Part shown: positions 51,894 to 63,817 of the stretch, piece by piece
How positions within the stretch are numbered: the first letter of the stretch is position 1
Layout of the letters: every line of letters begins with the position of its first letter
NCBI GenBank assembly: GCA_013397695.1
Contig: VYZI01000123.1
Span: forward strand, 285,653 to 349,652
DNA: 64,000 bases
DNA from: Centropus unirufus
Taxonomy: Eukaryota > Chordata > Aves > Cuculiformes > Centropidae
Reading direction: 5' to 3'
Notes under the pieces: model-generated
The model's input: only the letters and a program-made list of their open reading frames with translations
Told to the model about the DNA's origin: nothing
The model's database searches: none
Translations under genes and position numbers: made by a program

Positions 51894-52902
51894 GCTTACC
51901 AAGTAACTACTCTGAATTTTAAATAGGAATTGAAGCACACTAAAATTAATCTTCATAAAACTGTATTAAAAACATAGGAAAGTTGTTTAAAAAACTCTTT
52001 AAATAATATAATAATCTTTGCTTTTGGCCTATAAAGATATTTTAAAGATTCTTTTATAAATCGATATACATTTCATATGAGTAAGCAAAAAAAATAACTA
52101 GCATTTTTGACAAATTAATTTAGCTTCAATAAGTTGAATAATATACTGACTATAAGGGTCTATTTTTTAATTAAGATATGTGTATTAATTAAACCAAAAT
52201 ATTTAATATTATTACATTTTTAATAAAATACACGTTAGCACATAATATTCTGATATTCTATTCAAGTAATCTTTCTACTTGCATATTAAGGGTTGATGTA
52301 ATGAATGTAAATGTGATTTAGTTCCTTTTGGCTACATATCTTAGAATAAGCTTTGTTTAAAATCAGAAGTTGCATGGCAAAGCCAAAGACAAGAATTTTA
52401 ATTTTGTTACTTTTTTTTCTATTATTTTTCTGATCCCCACAGAATTTGTATGTTTTTTTAATTATCATATGCAATATGGACATTTTTATGAATCCACATT
52501 AAAAAATGTATATACTGAGAGGAAGAAGTGAACTATTGTGTGAAACACTTAAACGACTTCTGAAAAGGTCTGTACACCCAACAGATTATTAAAATTGCAA
52601 ACTTAGTTTTCCATTAACATTTTCTATTTTGGCATTTTTAAAAGAGTGGAAGTCGATTTCAGCAGAACATCCTGTGGGGAAATTAGTTCATTTTGCTAAA
52701 GTATCTTAATAATTACGGTGACATCAAGGTTAATTGCTTAATCTGTATTGCCATAGTGCAGTCCTGTAGAAATCCCAACACAATCTGTTCTATAATTAGT
52801 GCCAGAATACCCATATATAGAACAAGCTGCGACCTAAATAAATTATTAAATAAATAGCTGATATGATTAATAAATAAGATTTACCAAAGTGTGTGGGGAT
52901 TC

Positions 52903-52946
52903 ACATATATATATAATCACACACACACGCATATATATATATATAT
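52903..52946. repeat. Compound CA/TA microsatellite
   Basis: (AT)n, (CA)n, then (AT)n in a 44-base tract, about 125 bp downstream of the stop codon of the minus-strand gene. Confidence 0.95.
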
Positions 52947-53070
52947 GAAGAGAGGGGATATTACAGATTTCAGAAAACAGAGCTCTTATAAACTTGGTAT
53001 ATTAAATCCCTCCAGAGATATAAACAACTCAGTTAGAAGATAACTTCTTCAAGCAAGATGTTTTTTCTTC

Positions 53071-53214
53071 CTATTCTCTTTCCAGCTCCAGGATGCGATT
53101 GATAGCCAACACCATCAGATTTGCATCGGATTTGATTTTCGTTATGCCATACTTCACAATAGATAGTTCGTAGTCAAAATGTTCTTTGTTCTTAGACAAA
53201 CTGAATAGTGTTGT
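53071..53214 (-). CDS. Terminal coding exon of a split gene (unidentified)
   Basis: A minus-strand acceptor (gctgcattttgcag, exon starting at 53214) opens a 144-nt exon that is exactly 47 codons plus TAG (53071-53073). The peptide begins T-T-L-F-S-L-S-K-N-K-E-H-F-D-Y-E-L and ends A-I-N-R-I-L-E-L-E-R-E. It is charged and looks helical. An in-frame stop lies upstream within the intron, so the frame opens only about where the splice site predicts. It enters in phase 0, matching the phase 0 donor of the 55613-55656 exon. I do not recognise the protein family. The 48-codon frame fell below the usual ORF length limit. Confidence rests on splice sites plus phase agreement across four exons. Confidence 0.7.
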   Translation of the reverse strand, partial: TTLFSLSKNKEHFDYELSIVKYGITKIKSDANLMVLAINRILELERE

Positions 53215-55612
53215 CTGCAAAATGCAGCCGTTACATTACAGAAAACATTTGTATTTTCTTTAAGTACATTCATGTTGAATGTTGAATAAATACATGTTGG
53301 ATTTAGTCTTCATGGAAATTACTATTCAGATCCTTCGTGTTGTTCAAAATGTCAGCAACTTGATTAACTCAGTTGAAAACGCAAAACTTACAGAAACGTC
53401 TGTTATGCATGAACAATTTAGTAGTGTTTAAGTATTTGTTATTTAAACCTAGTACTTAAGACTAAAATTGACTTTTAATTGCCATAGTAAGCGATTAGTT
53501 GGCATATAGTGATCACATATGACACATGTAGAAGTATTGTAGAGTACAGTATTCTGCAATATCTGTACAATAAAACTTTTTTGTACAGTATTGTGAAATA
53601 TACACCTTCATCACACTATGTTGAGTATCTGAAGTTCTTAATGATGCTGAATGTAAAAAGCACTAGTTCATAGCAAGTAACACCCTAGCCGTTATCTTTC
53701 TTTTCAGGAATTCTCAAGTTTACCAAGATCAACCGTGTAAATTAAAGACTCCCTCAGAAGTGATATCAGAGTTGTCTGGGAAAAGAACACATCACCAAAC
53801 ACCAAAGCTCTGTCCTTTTCAACAATATTATATATTAAAAAAATAAGAATTGCTTTTAACATGAAAAAAACAAAATTTTCCTCTATGTCATAACCCTTAT
53901 TCATTTCTTTGTGCTTAATTGATTTTAATGGAAGTGTTATTAGTTTTCTTCCTATCACTTCACAGCGACTGCCCATTCATCATCCCAATTTTTGACATTA
54001 TACCTTCTTTTTCTTCCTACTGAGTTCTTCCATCTGGCATTCCTGTCCCATGTCATTGCATCCATTTCAGGGATCTTCTTCTTTCATCACTTTATTTTTC
54101 AATATGCATCTTCATTATATATTCATAAATACTTCTCCATATTTGTATTATTTTTATATTCTATTTTGCTTAATATGTAGTGCTTATTTTGTGTATTTTC
54201 TCCATAGGACATCCACCTGAATGCCCTAAGTGCATAGTAATATTTTTCTCCGTGCTACTAACACAAATAGATTTATTATGCTTCGCTGTCCAATGTCATG
54301 AGAAAGATGGTTGGAATTTATGAAATTTACTTCATCTTTGGGAGTAATTTCTTTTTGTAAATAGACAAAAAATGGTCTATTACTAACTTTAAAAATTTGT
54401 ATTACATTGATACCCTTCAATAATGCATTATCCCAGGCAGGTTTATTGATTGTTCAAATTCTGAAGACACGCTAAACTGAAGGACAATAAGCTGACCTTA
54501 AGATGACACAATGTTTCTCTTCCAGCTCTTTGCTCCTTTTTGGATCCTGTGGGTTCGCCTGCTCTTTACTGCTTCATATTATCTATTAGTTCTTGATGAG
54601 TGCTTATTATATCCTAGGCAGAAGCTGTGATATACTTCATGTTACCTGACATGATTTACAGATAACCAATATCTGGAGACAGAAACCAGCAACTGGACCT
54701 GTAATAGTCAGCTGTATCTTATTTTCAGAGGTATTATAAAGAGACATTTTAAGGCATTCACTAAGTATGCAGCAACATACAAAAAAAAACCCTGTTTTTT
54801 AACAACATCTAAAAAAAAGAAAATTCTACAGATACGACCTATCCCGTTTTTACAGAAACTGGGATAAATATATCACATTCAACAGTAGCTTCAAATATGC
54901 ATCTCTGAAAAATATGACAGTGGAACAAAACGTATTCTATCATACTTCATTTTGTGTTTGGCAGAGCAGAATAGAAACATAGAGACTGTACCCTTGAAAA
55001 TATACACTTCTTACACATCTTAAGATATACATCCCATTATCAATGGTAAGTCTATCACTCAAGTGTTGGTGTCACTATGATAAAGCCAGATGATGTTTTA
55101 ATTGTGTTATATAGTACAACTTTTACTTTGAGGAAGATTTTACCAGATTTTACTAAGGGAAGATATCTGTCCTTGCTGCATTTTCCAGTAATCTCCATTG
55201 GTATTTAATTAAATTATGCCATACTTAAATTTTTAAATATAATTTTGACCTCCCTCAGCATTTATACAAAAATGTATCTTTTTGTCTATGTTCTGCCAAT
55301 AGTTGTATCTAGATACGGAAATGTTTTATGTTGTTGCTTTTCAACTTGAACTGATTTTTAAATATCTCTATTTTTTAAGCAGTAACTAAGACTACCATGT
55401 GCTCAAAAAAACGTTGAGAATACCTTTCCTTTTCCTATATTTGACTTAGTTATTGCCTCTTATTCAGTGTTTAATCATCTCCAGAGAAACAGAAATCATC
55501 TCCATATATCTTAGAGTAGATTTAATTTAAATGGTTCCTCAGCTGAACACCACTTTAATTTTGAATGCTCATGCTACATGATGGGAATTTAATCAATTTA
55601 CAGAGCACTTAC

Positions 55613-55656
55613 CATAAAAGTTGAGAGATTGCTGTTGAGAAATTTCATATGAATCT
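55613..55656 (-). CDS. Internal coding exon, 44 nt, same split gene
   Basis: The donor is a full consensus (ACTTTTATG then gtaagtgctc; exon end 55613). The acceptor follows a run of eight T on the minus strand (intron ending gaaatgaaag, exon starting 55656). The exon starts with two bases that complete a codon and ends in phase 0, encoding E-I-H-M-K-F-L-N-S-N-L-S-T-F-M. Its entry phase equals the exit phase of the 57963-58097 exon, and its exit phase fits the terminal exon. A slightly longer version using an upstream AG would break the phase with the preceding exon, which is why this start was chosen. Confidence 0.6.
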
Positions 55657-56590
55657 CTTTCATTTCAACAAAAAAAATCTGTTCTTTACATTCTCCTTTA
55701 AAAGGCAGTTACCAAACTGCTAAGTTTACTTTGGCAGTCAAATTGCAATTAGTATTCCACAGTATTAGCAAAGTAAGCCTGAACTTAGTACAGCAGTGAG
55801 TCTATACTTGCATATAATTGCAGCTTTCATTTTCTTTTCAATGAGTCAAAACAGTCACAATTTGCAAGAATGGGAATATTAACAATGCTCCAAACTTTTT
55901 AAAAAGCATATTTTAACTTGCTTGTAGCTGAATAATATTATTTGCTTTTCTTCTTCTTGGCACTATGGATACTGCTTAGAAAAGTTTTATATATCAGAAG
56001 ATATCATCACAGTTCAAGTCAGGTGGTCACTAACAGGAAAACTTAGTTTTGCTGATCACATGCTGCAATCTATTAAACTTTACCTTTTATTTCAAAATGC
56101 ATGGAACCATTTGATTTGTGCTTTTTTGGCAAACTCTTTGGATCTGTTTAAAAAAATATATACATAGCAATAACTGAAGTGAGATCTCGTTAAATGACAA
56201 TTAGAAGTTGATTTTAAATGTCTTCTAATAAGCTGACTTTTAGTTCATTATTTCTAACTTTTGAGAAGTAGAGCCCGGCATAGGCAGGTAAATCCTTTTC
56301 AGCTGTGCATGGTTGTGTGATTTAAGATTTCAGTAAGAAATTAAGAGGATCCTTTTACTTATTTATTTTAAACATACCAGATTAAATAAGAAGAGGTTGG
56401 TTACTCTATGTTTGTACATAATACAATTCCACATTAATATTCAACTAGTACTAAGCACATATTCATTTCCAGGAATTTAATGCACAACATTAAAGGATGT
56501 GTTTACAATGTACCTTCTGTCATTTTCCCTGTGGAAGATATCTGCTCTTCAGCTTTAAAAGGTCACACAATCTTGGCTTCCCTGGCTTAA

Positions 56591-56869
56591 TCAATATAGA
56601 CTACATATCTCTGCATCAGAATACACAGCCACTGCTGCCTCTTCTCCTTCCAGATGAAGTACTGAGTTATTCCTGATCTCCTTTTGCATCTGGGTCAGGT
56701 CTTTTCCCACATTCATAGTCAGTGCATTGGATGACCAGAATGACTGTAATGACAAAGAGAACACTGGAGCAATGTTAATGCAGTTGTGTATGACTGATTG
56801 GACAACCTCAGCAAAAATTGATCTTCCTGTCACTCCTTTGAGTCCACTAATGTCATGTTGTTTTTTCAA
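56591..56869 (-). other. Unidentified 92-codon open frame in an intron
   Basis: The frame is GC-richer than its surroundings and has a protein-like composition. It also contains an acceptor-like stretch (tctttgtcattacag) about halfway. It lies in the intron between the exons at 57963-58097 and 55613-55656, whose phases already join without it. I cannot assign a family: it could be a repeat-derived fragment, an alternative exon or chance. Confidence 0.3.
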
Positions 56870-57962
56870 AGAGACTTAAGCCTACTCGATAGACTTGTTC
56901 TCAGGTATTCCATTCCGATCTCAGAGGGAGTAATGGGTGGGATGATAAGCAAGGTCACTGGCTATTGAACTGAAATTAATTAAATGATGAATGGCCTTTC
57001 CAGATAATCATTATCATATAATCATTTCAGCACATTTCTGAAGGCCAGTATGGAGGAGGCAATTATTCATTGTTTAAGATATTTATTTGCTATAAAACTA
57101 TTACCAAGAAAGAACTTGTCACATGTGCAAACTTGCTATAACACAATTTCTCCCTATTCGCAGGACCAGTATATTACTCTAGAGGTGTAATATGAGTATT
57201 CAAACACATTAGATCAATTATTGGTATTTCATTGAAGTTTTCTGCAAGGTATGTTATGAATTACAAAATAGAATATGTCCTCTGAAACCTTATTCTCATT
57301 CACATTATCGTTAGATACAGACAATATAGTGGAAAAAAGACTATCAGAAATTTATTGTATTGCAAATACCTATGCCTTTTGGAATAAGTATATTTATTCC
57401 TTCAGGCATATCTAGGTCTGCCAAGAAAATATTTTTTGCAGCATGTTCTAAAATAAATAATATAGAATTAAATTAAGAGTTGTTCGAAGCACCCTAAAAC
57501 TGACAGTCTCAATGAAAAACATGGTTTGCTTCTTTCATCAACTTCTCTATTATAGAGGATTCTCTACCTTTTTTCCTTAAGAAATAAGGCAGATGAAAAA
57601 GTGTTATTCTAAAATCTACATAATTGTTTGTTCTAAAACATGTGCATATGAATAGAATCCTCATAATACTAATTTATTAAGAATTTAATGAAAACAGCAA
57701 GGAAGGTAAAGAAAAAAGCATAAAATTTTAAAAGTTAGAGCATTAAATGTTCAAGTTAAATAGGAACTTTACTATTATTTAAAAAAAAAATGCCGGAGGA
57801 TCTCAATCTTTCCACTTCATAAGAGCAGTCATGAGAAAGCATATGGTATCAAACTATTCAAAAAATATAAAAGGAGAATAGACTGCGTAGTTTTAAAATT
57901 TTTTTTAGGTCTATGTCTTTATACTTAACACCTGAAACAAAACAAAAATGTTTTTGCTTTAC

Positions 57963-58097
57963 CTAATTTTAACTGGCGGCCCTTTATGTCTTCCACACTG
58001 CCAATTGAAACAGGAGGAAGCACTTTGTCATACTCTGTCAGTATTGTTTTCTCAATTTTAATGTTAATCATACTTTTTAAGATACCATTTCTCTCAT
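57963..58097 (-). CDS. Internal coding exon, 135 nt, same split gene
   Basis: On the minus strand an acceptor after a branch-point-like 'ttctaat' and 'ccaccaaag' starts the exon at 58097. The donor is TTAG followed by gtaaagc (exon end 57963). It enters with two bases completing the codon split by the previous exon and leaves in phase 1. The frame reads D-E-R-N-G-I-L-K-S-M-I-N-I-K-I-E, then T-I-L-T-E-Y-D-K-V-L-P-P-V-S-I-G-S and V-E-D-I-K-G-R-Q-L-K-L. The composition (alternating hydrophobics, P-P-V-S-I-G-S turn) resembles a beta-rich domain. An in-frame stop just upstream of the acceptor limits the exon. Family not recognised. Confidence 0.68.
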
Positions 58098-59756
58098 CTT
58101 TGGTGGATTAGAACAGCTTTTTAGATCAGAGAAAAAAAGTTTTTTAGATATTATAGAAGTTACTAAAAGCTGTGTAGAAACATGAAAGTTGTTGAAGAGT
58201 AATTGTTGCTGCTGCAGCAGCCACTGTATTTTTCTGTCATTCATAATGCTGCAGCAGAATAAAACATTATAAAGAATATTTTTGGCTATTTGGCTTATGT
58301 ATATGTCATGCACCTAAGTATTACATTTACATTAAATTTTTGTGTTGGGGGTTTTCTTGTTGGAGGGGTTCATTTATTCATCAGTTTATTCTGATATTGA
58401 GAATAAAAGGACACAGAAAAAAAAGCTGCTTTGCTTTTTTTTTGCTTCAACCTCAAAGTAATTTCTCTGTAACAGAGGAAACTGGACTGGAAAGGGCACA
58501 CCCTTCTTGAGAAGTAGTTATATTCTATACATTCATGTAAAATATATCAGCATTTTTAGAAAACCAAAAGCTTCAAAAAACCCAAATTTGTTCATACTAC
58601 TCTTTTACAAGGACATCTACTATATTGACAGATTTAACTGCCACGAATATGTGACCTACAGTACAATGTGAAAAAAATTGATCTTAAATGTAAATACACA
58701 GTAATGTGGTGGCAACAAATTGCATGTTTCCCTCCCTTTTGTTTCTGTGCCATTGACACGTCTAGAGAATGATGTTTAACCTACACATAGCTGATGTACC
58801 CTCTCTTTACTGAGGAACCAGTAGTACTATGACTGTCTGAGGTGTTATAACAAGATATTCACTGGATTATATATTGTGGATATGAATATATTGTTTAACT
58901 GAATTTTCTGAGGCTACCATGCATCACCAATTTTCTCCAATTCAATTGAAAGCAGACTTTTGGTCATAAAGAAATTTAACCTTGTGTCATGAGCTTTTGA
59001 TAGGTTTGCTGAAAAGATATATTTTCTGGTTCAGATTCCTCAGTCTGCTAATCTCTTTTTCCTTCTCTCACTAGCAGGTAACTGAACTACAACTAAGCTT
59101 TTCAGTCATTTCTCAATTAATTTGAATGATACCACAGGGAGTTCTGAACTTTTCATTTAACATCTGACCTTATCAGTAGTATTACTACTAATTTTTGCAG
59201 AATTCTTTCTCCCTTATGATCTCTCAATGACAGTATTTCAACATCAAGAAAAAGTATAAAACTAAGTCATCTCAGTTCCCAGTTCATACTTGTAGGAGGC
59301 CTGTGAAAAAAAACTTAAAAAGGATCCTTAGCATGGGGCAGGACACACTGAAAACCTATGATGTTCTTTACACACTTTAAAATATGATACTCTGTTTTTT
59401 TACTCCTCTCTTCTTTTTTATTTCTTTCCTCTATTCATTCCTTTTATATCTCTCATTTGGATCAATCATTCTGTTTTTTGAGCCCCATTTCATACAGGTT
59501 TTTGACAAAATTTCCTACCAGCTAAAAGAACACTTGATTACAATGATGAAGTCCTAACACTAGTGTCACTATAGATCTAATTTTGTACTTTAAATTTTCA
59601 TGTGAACTTCTTAGCCAGAGATCTTAGGAAAATTTTAGAAAATATTAAAAATNTCCTTTTCCTAGTATTTTTATAGATGCCTTTAAACAGCTATAAAAAC
59701 AGAGCTTTGGTCGTGGGGTTGATCAGACAACCTTCTTGAGAGTTTTTTCTATTCTA
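58098..59756. other. Intron sequence, no other feature seen
   Basis: AT-rich intron of the minus-strand gene. The 78-codon minus frame 58077-58313 ends inside the exon and is not coding. Confidence 0.5.
59653..59653. other. Single ambiguous base (N)
   Basis: One undetermined base. Confidence 0.99.
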
Positions 59757-59850
59757 GTCAGAAAATCATGGAATTATATATTATAGGACTCAAACTGATC
59801 TTGAAAGATCACCTAATTCTTGTCCCTTTGCTTCAAATATTACCGCCTTG
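59757..59850 (-). mobile_element. CR1 LINE 3' tip, decayed
   Basis: Complemented CR1 end: 'agaaaatcatggaatta', 'ggactcaaa' and 'gatcttgaaagatcaccta', then 'attcttgtccc'. About 95 bp inserted in an intron of the minus-strand gene. Confidence 0.7.
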
Positions 59851-60714
59851 GATACATGAACATTTTATGCTGATCACAGCATAGTCCTAACAGCGTTAAT
59901 TTTATGTGCAAAAAAGTCATCATATGACATAGAAATATTTTTTCCATATTTACTGTTCACTTCAGGTGATAAATTTCCTTAATGACCAACTCCTTAGAAA
60001 AAAATGGATGAATAATTATGGCTTCCATCAAGATTTGTTACAGAAGTAAAAGGATCATTATGACCTCGGGATGAAAAATTTCACAGCAGCAGGAAAGGTC
60101 TACCTGCTACAATAAAAGGCAGAGGTCAGAGATGACAGGACATTGAATAAGGTTTACTTTCAATGAATTGATATTCAGCAAATTACTTATCTTCAGAAGT
60201 TACTCTAACTATAAAATATAAGTGTATATTAAGTTCTCATCAATAACAAAGTAGTTTTTAATATTGAAGTCAGCCAAACCAGGAGTTTTGGGTGAAAAGT
60301 TCCACTTCATTTGTTTTAAAGCAGTATTATATAAAATTATGAGACCAATTCAGAATACATAATATTGACAATTCCGTCTTCTTTTGGAGAGACGTCAAAA
60401 CAGTTTTGATCTAACAGCATTTTTTTTTTACAATGCAAGAATATAGTATTAGAAAAACAAAAATAATCAACAAATTCCCCCCTGCTGTACCCCCCTAAAA
60501 ACCAAACCCAAACTAAACAAAACCAGTTATGTTTAAGGCTTTTTTAAATTCAAAGCATTTTCTCATGTTGTTTCAGACCTACACTGCAGAATTCAGGTCT
60601 TCCTCTTGAGTCTGACTTCTAGAATAGGCTTAGGGTCTGGGGCTTAGGTACTGAGGGCTTCTGTCCAAGGCCTCTCTCCTCTTTATCTGGCAAATCATCA
60701 CTTTTCCCTTGCAG

Positions 60715-60742
60715 ATTAAAGAGTTGGAAAAGAGCAGGACAA
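60715..60742 (+). other. Candidate 28-nt exon on the plus strand
   Basis: A strong acceptor (atcacttttcccttgcag) and a strong donor (GGACAA then gtaagtgc) flank 28 nt that read I-K-E-L-E-K-S-R-T in one frame. It lies antisense in the intron between 61628 and 58097 of the minus gene. It could be part of a non-coding antisense transcript, a nested gene, or chance. Confidence 0.3.
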
Positions 60743-61627
60743 GTAAGTGCACCTGTATGATCGTGTCCTGGCTCTGTATGAGGGTGACACCACGTTGTGT
60801 GAATTTGCAGGGTTCACAGACCTGCTTCTGGAGTGCTTAACCTGTGGAGCAGCCATGGTCTGTCTCTGGGTGAACTTGTTTAGTGAGATTGTTGAAATAC
60901 CACAGCTACAAATTACATTTAACTCTGAGGGAATTTATTCCTTTCCATAGAGAGTTTTGAAGTCAAACATGTAAATTGACTGAATAAACGTAGGCATTGT
61001 ACTCACCTAACTTACAGTTCAGTCTTTTTTGGCTAGTGTCCAACAATTAAAAAAATTAGCTTGATTCATGACAAATATTGGTCAAGTCAACCTCCAATTC
61101 AAATCCTGAGTTGGTGAATCCCTCAGGAAAATAAATAATGGATAATCTCCTTGCCCATACTAAAGGACAAAACATATCCTTTCTAGGTAAAAAAACCAAA
61201 CAAACAACACATTCCTTGGCAAGATTCCTGCCAGAAAAAACAAGTGCTTGAATTCTATGTTGAGTATGGAAATTTTCACAAGTATGATCTCTCAGGAAGT
61301 GGAATATGAACTAAACAGCTTCTTTCTGAACAGTGACTTTTAGATTCAAGTGGGAAAAGGCCATCCTAGACACAGTCTGCAAGATTCTAAGCTATCTCAT
61401 TTTGCAGAAGAAATATAATAATATAATAGAATAGAAATAATATAATTCTCTTGACAGGGAGGATATTGTTCTTACCAATACATGTTCAGATAATTCAAAT
61501 ATTCTTATTTACTTGAAAGTGTCTTTAAATCAGAATTTTTCCACACCATTATACTAATCATTAGGGACTATTATAAACTGGAGTAGTTTCTATTAATTTC
61601 TTCACAAAAACGTTTCTTTTATTTTAC

Positions 61628-61769
61628 CTCTGACAGAAAGAATCAGAACTAATCCTGACATCGTGGCAGGGTTGCTGATTTTTACGGTAACCCTAGTTCT
61701 TGAAGTAACAATTACAGACTTTCTAAGTACAGATTTTCTAATTTTTTCCAGGAAAAAAATATCTTCAGG
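61628..61769 (-). CDS. Internal coding exon, 142 nt, same split gene
   Basis: The acceptor is excellent: a pyrimidine run (aacatttccttttcccag) precedes the exon start at 61769. The donor is GTCAGAG then gtaaaa (exon end 61628). The frame enters in phase 0 and leaves in phase 1. It reads P-E-D-I-F-F-L-E-K-I-R-K-S-V-L-R-K-S, then V-I-V-T-S-R-T-R-V-T-V-K-I-S-N-P and A-T-M-S-G-L-V-L-I-L-S-V-R. The second half alternates hydrophobic and polar residues like a beta-sheet. A 97-codon frame runs over the exon into flanking introns, but only this part is bounded by splice sites. The exit phase matches the 57963-58097 exon. Family not recognised. Confidence 0.7.
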
Positions 61770-62044
61770 CTGGGAAAAGGAAATGTTAGTTTTGTTTTGC
61801 TCCAGAATGTTCATTAAACAATTGCTGCAGAGGTAACTGTAGTTAATTATTGCAAAGAAATAATTTATCTGTTGTAATTGTGATCCTCTTTGCACTTATT
61901 TTCCAGAAGTTGTTGCTAACTGGTAATAACGAAGTCAATAGTAGTTAACTCTGGACTAGATTACTTTCTAGTAAGCGTGAGAAAAGAGATGAAACAGAAA
62001 TTGAAAATTACTTACAGAGATCTATTCCATTCTGTTCAGTGCTA

Positions 62045-62093
62045 AGCTATGCCATGCTGCACTACACCATGCTGCTGTACTATGCTACTCTGT
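62045..62093. repeat. Degenerate minisatellite-like tract
   Basis: Four imperfect units of 10-14 bp built on 'gctatgccat / gctgcactac / accatgctgctgtactat / gctact'. Confidence 0.6.
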
Positions 62094-62271
62094 TAGTCCT
62101 TTCTTTACTTTGTTGGGCATACTGATTTGGGGATAGGAATGATGATGCTTATGCTACATGGCATGATGGCAGCTGAAAGATCAGCCGGCCCATAGTGGCT
62201 GGAAGTTAATGACTGTCTTAAAGCCAAGCCACAGTACTTGGACCTGCATGGGTAGCATGATAATTTGTCAG

Positions 62272-62285
62272 TCTATCTATCTATC
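62272..62285. repeat. Short TCTA microsatellite
   Basis: Three to four TCTA units. Confidence 0.9.
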
Positions 62286-62358
62286 ATTTCTCTCACTGAG
62301 TTTTGTTCTGTTCCTCATGACTTCATCATTGAAAATATCTAATATCACTTTTATGTAG

Positions 62359-62444
62359 CAGCTGCCACAGCTCTGCAGCTGCAATTCCACAAGAACAAGG
62401 GAAAGCACAGACCAATGGAACCTGGATTACCGTGTGCACCCGAG
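62359..62444 (+). other. Candidate 86-nt exon on the plus strand
   Basis: A GC-richer island is bounded by an acceptor (atcacttttatgtag) and a donor (CACCCGAG then gtaaaaa). All three plus frames are open across it, so splice phase with other exons cannot be tested. Joined to the 60715-60742 candidate it would keep an open frame. It lies antisense in an intron of the minus-strand gene. Protein not recognised; a non-coding exon is equally possible. Confidence 0.35.
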
Positions 62445-62497
62445 GTAAAAATTTGGCTATTTATACTAATCGATTGTATTTTCATATATATGGTATC

Positions 62498-62512
62498 TTT
62501 TTTTTTTTTTTA
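62498..62512. repeat. Poly-T run
   Basis: Fifteen consecutive T. Confidence 0.95.
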
Positions 62513-63817
62513 ATGAAACCAAGAGGATATGTAAGATTTATGTAAAGCCAATTCATTTAGGTTACTTCTACATAAAAATCTAAGTGAAAACAAACATGGA
62601 AATGTAATAGAATGTATTTGATGTGATTGTCTCAGAAAAAAAAAAAATTGATACAAGTGAGCTGTAGTAGAAAAGCATTCGAATCTGCTTTTTTATAAAA
62701 ATAAACTATATCGCAAATGATGACTCAAACAATATGGACTTTCCATTATTTTCTGCAGAAGTGATCACAGATTATCAAAATAAACTGTGTTTTCTTCACA
62801 ACAAATTGGCACAACGTTAATGTGATTTGTCAGTATAATAGTGATGATGTGTTTGACAGGTTCTCAGTGGTTTGGGACAGTGTGTGTACTTTGAAGAAAT
62901 TGGCAGGAAAATATTAATTTCCGTGTCTTAAGTGCTCCAAGTAGATTTTAGCTTCATATATGCTCTGAAAGTTGTGGCTTAATTACATGAAAAACGAAAT
63001 AGGAGGAACATTTACAGGATTTTTTTTATTTCAATAATTAGCTCATGTTACCTTGAAATGGGCATGGTGACAGAGTAAACAGAGAGAAAAAAGTCCATTT
63101 TTCCATCAAACTTTTCTCCCTCAAACACCTCCATGTGCCTTTTTAGTATAGACCACAACATATAATATTTTCAGTATAATTCCATGAAAATATCATTTTG
63201 ATGAACTGAAGAATAATAACTATTTCAGATGATTGGAACCAAATAAAGCACAAAGTTGTTCTTTCTCCATAAAACTACAGTAGTCTGTAAAGGGTCTCCT
63301 ATAGGATAGGAGAATTTTAACTTCTTGCATATTTGGATATTTTCATCATTTTTTTGTCTCTTTTTTTAATTTCTGGTGAAATACTAGCAGCATAAATAAT
63401 TTAATTTATGTGCATATGTTTCTTTATCTTTGCTGGGAATGATTACACAGAAATATGTTCTACTGCTGTCTATACAGTACTCTGTAGCACTGCTTTCAGT
63501 TGTGTATCTTTGTAGTCATTTTTAACCTAAGTATTTCTTTTGGCCTAATACTCTACATCTACCATCTTATCTTGCTTACCCTGTGTCTAGTATAATTCAA
63601 ATCTTATAATAACTGTGTTTTTTTCAAAGCTGTTCTACAATTTTTCAGTTTAACTTGAGCTTTTAATTTTTCAAAAATAAACATTTCATATTATTATTCA
63701 TATTAAGATTTTATTTGGACCCTTTTTCTCTCTTTATGGAATTATTCATAGTATAACATTTTTCAATCTTTAAGTTCTTTTCTGGTTGACCTGAATTACT
63801 CTTCCTCTCTAACTTAC

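Larger units (their letters stand above)
46438..53070. other. Repeat-poor AT-rich stretch, no gene seen; right part probably 3' UTR of the minus gene
   Basis: Includes a 135-codon frame at 47881-48288 without recognisable features, the N-gap 51878-51893 and a TA/CA microsatellite. Sequence just below 53071 should be the 3' UTR of the minus-strand gene. I found no minus-strand AATAAA between 51900 and 53070, only ATTAAA-type variants near 52396 and 52456. Confidence 0.5.

Noticed and set aside
58077..58313. 78-codon minus frame overlapping an exon
   Set aside because: It is in a different frame from the splice-bounded exon 57963-58097 and includes a run of CAG-type codons in the intron.
62010..62040. 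Minus-strand donor-like site (gtaagtaattttc) as a further exon of the split gene
   Set aside because: The only open frame leaves in phase 1, which does not fit the phase 0 entry of the next exon, and no acceptor was found.
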